DNA of 14,350 bases from 13-2-20CM-68-14 sp035640035. GTDB taxonomy: Bacteria > Actinomycetota > Thermoleophilia > Gaiellales > Gaiellaceae. The notes below the pieces were generated by a model, which was not told where the DNA came from, searched no databases, and worked only from the letters and a program-made list of their open reading frames with translations. How positions within the stretch are numbered: position 1 is the first letter of the stretch; each line of letters begins with the position of its first letter. Positions 1-5,794 of the stretch are shown piece after piece. The stretch covers positions 1 to 14,350 of the forward strand of contig DASQWX010000026.1 in assembly GCA_035640035.1 (NCBI GenBank), written 5' to 3'. The position numbers were made by a program, and so were the translations under genes.

Positions 1-345
1 GACGTAGACGGTCCACGGATGCGGCGGCGTTCCGCCGGTGTACGCGATGACGCGCTTGCCAAGGCTGTGGGCGTACCAGGCTTCCATCGCTGTGCCCTCG
101 TCCGGCGACGTGAAGGCGGCCAAAACGGCGTCACATGACTCGATCTCGGCGAGGTCGCCCTCGACGATCTCCGCCTCCCGACCCTGCGTTCGCCCCCGGA
201 AGTCGCGCCGCATCGGATCGACGGGGTCCCAGCCGGTGCGTTGAACGAGCGCCGCGGCGCGCTTCCGATACTCGTCGGCATACGGCGGCCCGGCCAGATA
301 CACGCGCCGAACGAGTCGACCACCGTCACCGAGGTCGTGCGTCAT
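1..345 (-). CDS. Nucleoside 2-deoxyribosyltransferase-like protein, 3' end cut by window edge
   Basis: The first 115 codons of a minus-strand gene are present; the C-terminus runs off the window. Seen: a YLAGP motif near residues 16-20, an Asp-rich stretch DLAEIESCDAVLAAF near 64-78 and the block DEGTAMEAWYAHSLGKRVIAY near 82-102. These are hallmarks of the nucleoside 2-deoxyribosyltransferase superfamily (Rossmann-like fold), in which the Glu of the GTAxE motif (here Glu88) is the catalytic nucleophile. The family moves a deoxyribose between bases or hydrolyses N-glycosidic bonds, and many members have unknown substrates. The ATG at 345 is chosen because a TACTGT hexamer (plus-strand 352-357) ends 6 nt before it, as expected of a leaderless start; there is no Shine-Dalgarno. 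The gene diverges from queF across 18 bp. The family call is good; substrate and physiological role are unknown. Confidence 0.8.
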   Translation of the reverse strand, partial: MTHDLGDGGRLVRRVYLAGPPYADEYRKRAAALVQRTGWDPVDPMRRDFRGRTQGREAEIVEGDLAEIESCDAVLAAFTSPDEGTAMEAWYAHSLGKRVIAYTGGTPPHPWTVYV

Positions 346-363
346 GTGCCTACAGTACGGGCG
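346..363. promoter_or_regulatory. Overlapping bidirectional -10 element between two leaderless genes
   Basis: The 18-bp gap holds the heptamer TACAGTA (351-357). Read rightward it gives TACAGT, 7 nt before the queF ATG. Read leftward it gives TACTGT, 6 nt before the ATG of the deoxyribosyltransferase-like gene. Both match the TANNNT -10 consensus at the distance used by leaderless actinobacterial transcripts. No Shine-Dalgarno can fit on either side. No clear -35 element is seen, and any such element would lie inside the opposite gene. Confidence 0.6.
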
Positions 364-741
364 ATGGACTCGCGCTCAGGCGAATTCGCGGCGCTCGGCG
401 ATCCCGGCTCTGAGCACTACGCCGGGCTGGAGACATTCCCCAACCCGGGCGTCTCGCACGTCGAGATGACCAGCGATGAGCTGGGAGCCGTGTGCCCGCT
501 CACCGGGCAGCCCGACCTGTACGTCGCGACGATCGAGTACCGGCCCGGGGCTCTCTGCCTCGAATCGAAGTCACTCAAGCTCTACCTGGTCGGATTCCGC
601 AACGAGCCGCATTTCTGCGAGGCGCTCGCCGTCACAATCCGAGACGACGTCGCCGAGGCGCTCGAGCTTCCGCAGGGCGAGGTGAGCGTGACCTTGAAGC
701 AGAAAGCACGCGGCGGCGTCTCGATCACCGCTACCTCCTAG
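364..741 (+). CDS. queF: NADPH-dependent 7-cyano-7-deazaguanine reductase (preQ0 reductase)
   Basis: A 125-residue protein of the unimodular QueF type. It reduces the nitrile of preQ0 to the aminomethyl group of preQ1 in queuosine biosynthesis, in the cytoplasm. Seen: CPLTGQPD at 44-51, supplying the Cys44 nucleophile (thioimide) and Asp51, and ESKSLKLYL near 67-75, the QueF signature that separates it from the related GTP cyclohydrolase I fold. It ends with a RGGVSI block. The position equivalent to the active-site His of Bacillus QueF (FHE) reads FCE here (Cys85). The start at 364 is preferred over the upstream in-frame ATG at 241 because homology begins after it, a TACAGT -10 lies 7 nt before it, and the longer version would overlap the divergent gene. 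No queC, queD or queE is visible nearby. Confidence 0.93.
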   Translation: MDSRSGEFAALGDPGSEHYAGLETFPNPGVSHVEMTSDELGAVCPLTGQPDLYVATIEYRPGALCLESKSLKLYLVGFRNEPHFCEALAVTIRDDVAEALELPQGEVSVTLKQKARGGVSITATS

Positions 742-756
742 GGAGGGGATGGAGCG

Positions 757-785
757 AGAGCCCCGAGCTCTCGACCCGGGGCTCT
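757..785. terminator. Hairpin between convergent queF and CHRD gene
   Basis: A perfect 9-bp inverted repeat, AGAGCCCCG (757-765) and CGGGGCTCT (777-785), with an 11-nt loop, sits 15 nt past the queF stop and 32 nt past the stop of the opposing gene. It has no T-tract, so if it terminates transcription it is an intrinsic-like, bidirectional GC hairpin rather than a classical terminator. Confidence 0.55.
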
Positions 786-817
786 GAACGCTCCTGTTGC
801 GCCGGATCGCGCCGGCC

Positions 818-1369
818 TCACTCCTCGTCGTCGTTGTGTTTCTTGCCTTCGAGCTGCGCGCGGATCTCGCCGGCCGGCCGCCCGGTGGAGTGAACGTTCA
901 CATACGTCGCGCCGGCACGAATCGCTCGAACAAGCTCGCCGAACTCGCCGGCGGCGAGCCCTTGCGCGGCCGCGCCGTTGCCGACATCGGCGGGCCTGAT
1001 GGTGCCGGTGATCGTTCCGCCGTTCGCGGGACAAGGTTGCGTGCCCGCCGGCCCGTTGCCGAGATTCGTGCACAGGAAGACGACGATCGGGCCGGCGTTC
1101 GTCCTGTTCTCGAAGTGGATGTGGGACTGTGTTACCGGCGATTCGAGACCACTGTAGGTCAGCCGGTAGCGGATCTCGTTGCCCGCGCGATTGATCGACG
1201 CGCGGAACTTTCCAACCCCTGGCGTCGAAAGCGCGGGCGTCTCCTGGTACCCGGTCAGCTTCGCGCGGATGCCGTGTCCTCCGCCCGCGACTGCGACCGC
1301 CGCGATTGCGATCGCGAGTGCGCCGGCAGCGACCATCGCCAGCGCGAGCTTGACGCGCAGACGCTTCAT
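818..1369 (-). CDS. Exported CHRD-domain protein
   Basis: A 183-residue protein with a Sec-type signal peptide: basic MKRLRVK, then a hydrophobic stretch to about residue 28, with likely cleavage near AVAGGG. The rest matches the CHRD domain, a beta-strand domain first described in chordin and common in secreted bacterial proteins. Seen: LTGYQETPALSTPGVGKFRASIN near 37-60, the HIHFE block near 83, and a C-terminal YVNVHSTGRPAGEIRAQL block near 156-173 (the typical 'Y.N.H....PxGEIRGQ' ending). Two cysteines, in FLCTN and QPCPA, may form a disulfide. A GGAGG Shine-Dalgarno stands 5 nt before the ATG. The tail is acidic (HNDDEE). No enzymatic activity is established for the domain; a cell-surface or extracellular binding role is only inferred. 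Confidence 0.87.
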   Translation of the reverse strand: MKRLRVKLALAMVAAGALAIAIAAVAVAGGGHGIRAKLTGYQETPALSTPGVGKFRASINRAGNEIRYRLTYSGLESPVTQSHIHFENRTNAGPIVVFLCTNLGNGPAGTQPCPANGGTITGTIRPADVGNGAAAQGLAAGEFGELVRAIRAGATYVNVHSTGRPAGEIRAQLEGKKHNDDEE

Positions 1370-1448
1370 GCCTGCCTCCTCTCCTCCGAGGACTCTGAGG
1401 CGTCCTAGTCAAGCGCGTTTCGGCGCTCGGGATGTAAAACGGCCGCGC

Positions 1449-2501
1449 CTAGTGGCTCTTGACCAGGTAGGCCACGCGCCCCTGTTCGCCCGAGGCCCAA
1501 CAGGCGTTCGGCGTGGCGCAGTCGACCGTATCGAAGCTGCCGCTGTCGAACCGGGTCCAGGTGGTGCCGTGGTCAGTGCTGACGTCACTGCCCGACGGAC
1601 CGACCGCGAGTGCCGTGTGGCCGTCGACCCACGTCGCGCCCGAGCGATACTCAGCCGGCGCGCCCGGAACGAGCGCCCAGCTGCGGCCGCTGTCACCCGT
1701 CTTCGCGAAGTTGTCCGGCGACGCCGTCGGCGCGAGGAAGTCTCCGCCGACTGCGAGTCCGTGGTTCTCGTCTTTGAACGCGAGCGCGAAGATGCCCGAG
1801 GTCGGCCCACTCGCGATCGGGGTCGGGCTGACCGTCCACGTCTGGCCACGGTCGCCAGACCGGAAGACGCGGGCCTGCGCTCCGCCGCCGGTTCCGAACC
1901 ACGCCGTATGAGCCTTCGACGTGAGGCATTGCCCGCTCGCGGCGAACGCGAATTCGCCGGGGAGCGCCGGCGGCATGCCGGCCGGATCGACAACGTGCCA
2001 GCTACGGCCTCCGTCGTTCGTGGCGATGATCCGGAACTTCTGGCCATCGGGCGGATCCGACAGCGCAAGGCCTCGCTTCTCGTCGAAGAACGTCATGCAG
2101 TCATAGAACGCGCTCGGATCCGTGTTCACGAACGTGAGCGCCCAGGTGCGCCCTCCGTCGGAGGTGACGTAGATCCGGAAGGCGTCAGTGGTTGAGCCGA
2201 TCGAGAGGATGACGGCGCGGTTTGCGTCGAAGGCCTCGATGTCGCGGAACTGCAGATCCTGCGTGCCAGGCGGCCCGACCTGCGACCAGGTCGCGCCGCG
2301 GTCCGTCGTCCGGAGCACGGTTCCGGCGCTTCCGCTCGCCCAGGCGACATCGCTGCTGACGGCGGCGAGGCCGCGGAGTCGCGCGTCCGACCCGGTCGGC
2401 GTCAGGTGCCACGAGTAGGTCGAACCACCCGCCGGGGCGAGCGCGGCCAGCGTGCCCGCGAGGACGAGGCCGGCGCCGAGGAGCACGATCCGCCGCGGCA
2501 C
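1449..2501 (-). CDS. Exported BNR/Asp-box beta-propeller protein (Ycf48-like)
   Basis: A 350-residue protein with an N-terminal signal (MPRRIVLLGAGLVLAGTLAALAPAGG). It contains six Asp-box repeats of the S/T-x-D-x-G-x-T/S-W type near residues 65-72, 113-120, 161-168, 215-222, 268-275 and 308-315, spaced about 35-55 residues, as in six- or seven-bladed propellers of the sialidase/sortilin/Ycf48 superfamily. None of the catalytic residues of a sialidase are recognisable, so it is better seen as a structural or ligand-binding propeller outside the membrane. Four cysteines (135, 192, 328, 334) could form disulfides. The start is GTG at 2501; no Shine-Dalgarno is visible. Starting at the next GTG (codon 6) would remove the basic n-region of the signal. 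It lies between two other exported-protein genes on the same strand. Some homologues carry the name 'oxidoreductase', which nothing in this sequence supports. Confidence 0.8.
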   Translation of the reverse strand: MPRRIVLLGAGLVLAGTLAALAPAGGSTYSWHLTPTGSDARLRGLAAVSSDVAWASGSAGTVLRTTDRGATWSQVGPPGTQDLQFRDIEAFDANRAVILSIGSTTDAFRIYVTSDGGRTWALTFVNTDPSAFYDCMTFFDEKRGLALSDPPDGQKFRIIATNDGGRSWHVVDPAGMPPALPGEFAFAASGQCLTSKAHTAWFGTGGGAQARVFRSGDRGQTWTVSPTPIASGPTSGIFALAFKDENHGLAVGGDFLAPTASPDNFAKTGDSGRSWALVPGAPAEYRSGATWVDGHTALAVGPSGSDVSTDHGTTWTRFDSGSFDTVDCATPNACWASGEQGRVAYLVKSH

Positions 2502-2526
2502 GATGCTAGACCTGATGCCCCGGGAA

Positions 2527-2582
2527 TCGGCCTCGCAAACGCGGGCCGACTTGGATGCTGATTACGCCGCTTGAGGCCGACT
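2527..2582. repeat. Paired GGCCGACT repeats with an inverted copy in the intergenic gap
   Basis: GGCCGACT occurs at 2544-2551 and 2575-2582, 31 bp apart (about three helical turns). TCGGCCTC at 2527-2534 is a perfect inverted match of GAGGCCGA at 2573-2580. The cluster lies between the dioxygenase stop and the propeller start, so it could be an operator for the propeller gene or a long-loop hairpin. It may also be coincidence in GC-rich DNA. Confidence 0.3.
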
Positions 2583-2584
2583 CA

Positions 2585-3274
2585 TCATGAGCGGTGCACG
2601 CCCATCGTGATCTTGCCGAGGTAGCCGCCGGCGCGCCGGCGACTCAGGGCGAGCATCGACTTTCGGCCGCCGTTGACGAAGATCGAATCGTTGGCGTTCC
2701 GCGTCGTCCTGTTAGGCCGCTTGTTGTAGGGGGCCTTGCGGTAGACGCGATCGGTCAGCGCATCGGGGAAGAACAACTGACCCGTATGCACGACGCTGCC
2801 GCTCACGTGCACCTTCACGTGGATGTGGACGGTCCGCCCCTGGTACCAGCCCGGGTAGACGGTCAGAAAGGTCGCGATTCCGTTCGCATTCGTCTTCTGG
2901 ATCCCGCGCATGAATGTCCGGCTCGCGCGCCCGGCGCCGAAGCCCGAGTAGTTGCCGGCCGCATCCGCGTGCCAGACGTCGACTGCTGCGCCTTTGATCG
3001 GCTTGCAGGTCGAGGCGTCGACGACGGCGAGGCGAAGAAGGAGCGGTGTCCCGGGATGACCGGCGGTGATGTTCCGGCGGACCCTTTCGCCGGCGATGTA
3101 GTAGGGGCCCTCGGTCATCTCCGGCGTCAGCACGCAGGACACGGCGCCGGATTCGACCGCGGCCGGGCCGCCGCCGTCGGCATCGCGAGCCTTCCAGGCA
3201 CCCATGCCGAGGCCCGCGGCCGCGAGACCGGCGAGACGAAGCACCGACTTCCGGGTGAAGGGCGTGTCGTTCAC
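2585..3274 (-). CDS. Intradiol ring-cleavage dioxygenase-like protein (PcaGH/catechol 1,2-dioxygenase fold), exported
   Basis: A 229-residue protein. After an N-terminal segment (MNDTPFTRKSVLRLAGLAAAGLG) resembling a Tat-type signal but with RK in place of RR, it carries the LTPEMTEGPYYI block (49-60) that opens this family. The four ligands of the non-haem Fe(III) site are present in the expected order: Tyr109 in AAGNYSGF, Tyr140 in YPGWY, and His150 and His152 in the HIH motif. The family cleaves catechols or protocatechuate between the hydroxyls. Exported members with the TEGPYY start are common in actinobacteria, and their substrates are mostly unknown. It lacks the partner subunit or other beta-ketoadipate genes, so classical aromatic catabolism is not implied. 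The start is GTG at 3274, 7 nt after a TACGCT hexamer (leaderless type); no Shine-Dalgarno. Confidence 0.85.
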   Translation of the reverse strand: MNDTPFTRKSVLRLAGLAAAGLGMGAWKARDADGGGPAAVESGAVSCVLTPEMTEGPYYIAGERVRRNITAGHPGTPLLLRLAVVDASTCKPIKGAAVDVWHADAAGNYSGFGAGRASRTFMRGIQKTNANGIATFLTVYPGWYQGRTVHIHVKVHVSGSVVHTGQLFFPDALTDRVYRKAPYNKRPNRTTRNANDSIFVNGGRKSMLALSRRRAGGYLGKITMGVHRS

Positions 3275-3281
3275 GTCGGCG

Positions 3282-3287
3282 AGCGTA
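3282..3287 (-). promoter_or_regulatory. Putative -10 (TACGCT) for leaderless dioxygenase gene
   Basis: TACGCT on the minus strand ends exactly 7 nt before the GTG start at 3274. The position suits a transcript beginning at the start codon. No -35 is evident. Confidence 0.45.
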
Positions 3288-3360
3288 GCGCCCGTCCGTG
3301 AGAATCGGATGAGAATTCGACCTCGCGGAACCGGCCGCCGTTGCCGATAGGAGAGCTACT

Positions 3361-3615
3361 GTGAGCCAGTCCGGCGGCGTGCTCGTGATCATGCTCGTGA
3401 CGGCTGTCGTCTCGGTCGTCGGGATCCTGCTCGTCGGGCGGGCACGGAGGCAGACGCGCTCTTCGGGCGCCGAGGGCCTCGCCTCTCGCGCGGGCACGCA
3501 ACGCTTCCTTGCCGAGAACTGGGCGCTGGTCGAGAAGACGGCCCGGGACACCGGCATGAGCGAGGACGAGATCGCGCAGGTCCGCGCGAAGATCCTCGGC
3601 CTCGGCGGCGACTAG
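3361..3615 (+). CDS. Small single-pass membrane protein, hypothetical
   Basis: 84 residues. The GTG start at 3361 is supported by AGGAGAG ending 5 nt upstream. Residues about 6-26 form one hydrophobic helix (GVLVIMLVTAVVSVVGILLVG) followed at once by RARRQTR, predicting a cytoplasmic C-terminal part by the positive-inside rule. The soluble portion (RFLAENWALVEKTARDTGMSEDEIAQVRAKILGL) reads as two short amphipathic helices. I do not recognise a family. It diverges from the dioxygenase gene and precedes another small plus-strand gene after an 84-bp gap. Codon use is like its neighbours and the end is clean, so it is probably real. Confidence 0.7.
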   Translation: MSQSGGVLVIMLVTAVVSVVGILLVGRARRQTRSSGAEGLASRAGTQRFLAENWALVEKTARDTGMSEDEIAQVRAKILGLGGD

Positions 3616-3639
3616 AGCGGCGCGGCGCGGCGCCCGGTT

Positions 3640-3693
3640 GTCACGAAGACGGCGCGAAGGCGTCACAACGCGTCACAGCATTCTCTCTACGGT
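3640..3693 (+). promoter_or_regulatory. Leaderless promoter with three GTCAC direct repeats
   Basis: TACGGT at 3688-3693 ends 6 nt before the ATG at 3700. Upstream, GTCAC recurs at 3640-3644, 3662-3666 and 3672-3676 (the last two as CGTCACA). The 22- and 10-bp spacing places them on roughly the same helix face, over and just upstream of where a -35 would sit. This looks like a possible regulator site, but the repeat is short. Confidence 0.4.
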
Positions 3694-3699
3694 GCTCGC

Positions 3700-3981
3700 A
3701 TGGACGCGAACGGAGCCACCAAGGCGGCGACGCCGTGGGGCACGGCGACGCTCGTCGACGAGCTGACGCTGCCACAACGAGCCGGCGACAAGCGGTTCGT
3801 CTCGGTGGTACAGCTGCTCGAGACCGCGCGGGGCGAGCGGCTCGTTCGCTTCGCGTACTCGAGCGGCGGAACGACGCGGCGCGGCCCGGTCACGCTGCGG
3901 CTACGCGATCTCGAGCGACTGCGAGCGGGGCTCGCCGAGCACGCGGACCTGGCGGAGGTGTTGCGGCTGGGTAGCGACTGA
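3700..3981 (+). CDS. Small hypothetical protein next to purQ
   Basis: 93 residues, no signal peptide or membrane segment. The sequence suggests an N-terminal strand region (WGTATLVDELTLPQ), a central beta pair (KRFVSVVQLLETARGERLVRFAYSS) and a C-terminal basic-acidic helix (LRLRDLERLRAGLAEHADLAEVLRL). I do not recognise a family. The RFVSVVQLLE...RLVRFAYSSGG.TRRGPVTLR section reads like a compact beta-sheet protein. The start is ATG at 3700, leaderless type (TACGGT then 6 nt). It converges on purQ with only 3 nt between the stops. Confidence 0.65.
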   Translation: MDANGATKAATPWGTATLVDELTLPQRAGDKRFVSVVQLLETARGERLVRFAYSSGGTTRRGPVTLRLRDLERLRAGLAEHADLAEVLRLGSD

Positions 3982-3984
3982 GGC

Positions 3985-4695
3985 TTAGACCGCGACGGCC
4001 TCTGCGGCGAGCCGCTGGGTTGCATCGACGAGCGAACCGAGCACGAGCGCTCCGTCGGTCGAGCTCGTGAGGGGGTCGACCGCGTGCTCGGGGTGCGGCA
4101 TCAGACCCATGACGTTGCCCTCGGCATTGAGAACGCCGGCGATGCGTGCCACCGATCCGTTCGGGCTCTCACCCTCGTAGCGGAGCACGACTTGGCCCGA
4201 GGCCTCGAGCTCGGAGACCAGAGCTGCGTCGGCGAAGAAGCAGCCCTCGCCATGCTTGACCGGAATCGTCAGGTGCTGCCGGGGCTCGCAGCGAGACGTG
4301 AACGGCGTGTCGGTGCGCTCGACGGAGAGCAGGACGTCGCGGCAGACGAAATTCAACGACTTGTTGGGGCGGAGAACTCCGGGTAACAGGCCGGCTTCGC
4401 AGAGGACCTGAAAGCCGTTGCAGATCCCGAGAACGAGGCCGCCCTCGGCCGCGAATCGCCTCACGCTCGCCATCACGGGCGCGAACCGGGCCAGCGCACC
4501 GGCGCGGAGGTAGTCCCCGTAGGAGAAACCGCCAGGGAGGACGACCGCGCGGACGTCCGGCAGCTCGGGCTCGGCGTGCCAGACCGGCACGGCCTCCGCA
4601 CCGAGCCGCGCGAGCGCGCGTGCCGCGTCTCCGTCGTCGTTCGAGCCGGGGAACGTGACGACCGCGACCCTCGGCCTGGCCTCGTTCGCGCTCAT
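3985..4695 (-). CDS. purQ: Phosphoribosylformylglycinamidine synthase, glutaminase subunit
   Basis: A 236-residue class I glutamine amidotransferase. It supplies ammonia to PurL, with PurS as the linking subunit, to turn FGAR into FGAM (fourth step of IMP synthesis). Seen: the opening VAVVTFPGSNDDGD (10-23), LPGGFSYGDYLRAGALA (53-69), the nucleophile elbow GICNGFQVL with Cys92, and the rest of the triad in MPHPEH (His201, Glu203). The length is normal for the Bacillus-type small PurQ. The start at 4695 sits in an ATGA overlap with the purS stop, so translation is probably coupled; a longer upstream extension would only run back through purS out of frame. It is the last gene of the purine block: purL, which usually follows, is not in the window. 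Confidence 0.95.
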   Translation of the reverse strand: MSANEARPRVAVVTFPGSNDDGDAARALARLGAEAVPVWHAEPELPDVRAVVLPGGFSYGDYLRAGALARFAPVMASVRRFAAEGGLVLGICNGFQVLCEAGLLPGVLRPNKSLNFVCRDVLLSVERTDTPFTSRCEPRQHLTIPVKHGEGCFFADAALVSELEASGQVVLRYEGESPNGSVARIAGVLNAEGNVMGLMPHPEHAVDPLTSSTDGALVLGSLVDATQRLAAEAVAV

Positions 4696-4937
4696 GCTTC
4701 CTCGGCGAGCTCGATCTCGTAGGACTCGATCAGGGGGTTCGCGAGCAGCTGCTCGCACATGCGCTCGAGCTCCGCGCGAACTTGGTCCCGGTCGCCGTCG
4801 CGGAGCTCGAGGTCGACGACGCGACCGACGCGTGCACCCTCGACGGCGAACCCGAGTTGCTGCAGAGAGCCCTGGACCGCCTCGCCTTGCGGATCGAGGA
4901 TCCCGGGCTTCGGACGGACGAGGACGGTCGCTTTCAT
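4692..4937 (-). CDS. purS: Phosphoribosylformylglycinamidine synthase subunit PurS
   Basis: An 81-residue protein of typical family length. PurS dimerises and holds PurQ against PurL so that ammonia can be channelled. Seen: MKATVLVRPKPGILDPQGEAVQGSLQQLGF at the start, the diagnostic PurS N-terminus, and ERMCEQLLANPLIESYEIEL at the end, the 'LLANPVIE.Y.' block. The start codon overlaps the purC stop as ATGA (4934-4937) and its own stop overlaps the purQ start in the same way, so the three genes look translationally coupled. Presence of PurS shows that this organism uses the three-part FGAM synthase rather than the fused large PurL. Confidence 0.95.
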   Translation of the reverse strand: MKATVLVRPKPGILDPQGEAVQGSLQQLGFAVEGARVGRVVDLELRDGDRDQVRAELERMCEQLLANPLIESYEIELAEEA

Positions 4938-5794
4938 GCCAGCACCGACTCCGGATCGGCGGCGTATGCGGCGAACGGGCGCTCGGTCAGGCGTTCGAAT
5001 GCCTCGATGTAGCGGTCGTGAGTACCGGCCACTACGTCCTCGGGAAGCTCCGGCCCGGGATACGTCTTGTCCCAGCCGAGCGATTCGCAGTAGTCGCGCA
5101 CGAACTGCTTGTCGAACGACGGTTGTGGCCCGCCCGGCTCGTACTGACCGGCTGGCCAGAAGCGGGACGAATCTGGCGTGAACGCCTCGTCGGCGAGCAC
5201 CAGCGTGCCGTCGTCGTCGAGCCCGAGCTCGAACTTCGTGTCGGCGATGATGATGCCTCGCTCGAGCGCATACTTCGCCGCGAACCGGTAGAGGTCGAGC
5301 GATACCCGCGTCACCTCCTCGAGGCGTTCTGCTCCGACGAGCTCGGCGGCTCGGGCGAGGTCGATGTTCTCGTCGTGCCCCTCGGCCGCCTTCGTCGACG
5401 GCGTGAAGATCGGCTCCGGGAGCCGGTCGGACTCGCGAAGGCCTGCCGGCAGGACGTGGCCCGAGGTCGCGCCCGTCGCCTGGTAGTCCTTCCAGCCGGA
5501 GCCGGTGATGTAGCCGCGGACGACGCACTCCAGCGGGAGCATCTCGAGCCGACGGCATTCGGTCGAGCGGCCGTCCTCGCGCAGGCCGAGCAAGTGATTC
5601 GAGACGATCGAGCTCGTCCGTGCGAACCAGAAGGCGGACAGGCCAGTGAGCACGCGGCCCTTGTCGGGGATCTCCGTGGGGAGAACGACGTCGAAGGTCG
5701 AGATCCTGTCGCTGGCGACGAGCAGGAGGCGCTCGTCGTCGAGCGCGTAGAGCTCCCGGACCTTGCCGCTGCCGACGTGAGCCGCTTCAGGCAT
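4934..5794 (-). CDS. purC: SAICAR synthetase
   Basis: A 286-residue protein that joins CAIR and aspartate with ATP to give SAICAR in purine synthesis. Seen: the opening GSGKVRELYALDDERLLLVASDRISTFD, with the glycine-rich nucleotide-contact GSGKVRE and SDRISTFDV, then LECVVRGYITGSGWKDYQATG, containing the conserved R(G)Y.(T/S)GS.W block, and late LADEAFTPDSSRFW (DE.LTPDSSR). This is the longer class of PurC found in actinobacteria and yeast-like enzymes rather than the about 240-residue Bacillus type. The start codon overlaps the purB end by 8 nt, with a strong AAGGAGG Shine-Dalgarno inside purB 9 nt upstream. Its stop overlaps the purS start. Confidence 0.95.
   Translation of the reverse strand: MPEAAHVGSGKVRELYALDDERLLLVASDRISTFDVVLPTEIPDKGRVLTGLSAFWFARTSSIVSNHLLGLREDGRSTECRRLEMLPLECVVRGYITGSGWKDYQATGATSGHVLPAGLRESDRLPEPIFTPSTKAAEGHDENIDLARAAELVGAERLEEVTRVSLDLYRFAAKYALERGIIIADTKFELGLDDDGTLVLADEAFTPDSSRFWPAGQYEPGGPQPSFDKQFVRDYCESLGWDKTYPGPELPEDVVAGTHDRYIEAFERLTERPFAAYAADPESVLA

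Noticed and set aside
241..363. Longer N-terminus for QueF from ATG 241
   Set aside because: It would run through the divergent gene and adds no family sequence; the -10 at 351 supports ATG 364.
1179..2195. 338-codon plus-strand frame opposite the propeller gene
   Set aside because: The minus strand holds a clear signal peptide and six Asp boxes; the plus frame is an Arg-rich shadow.
3617..3635. GGCGC tandem run after the small membrane gene as a terminator
   Set aside because: A short low-complexity run with no clear stem-loop of useful length and no T-tract.
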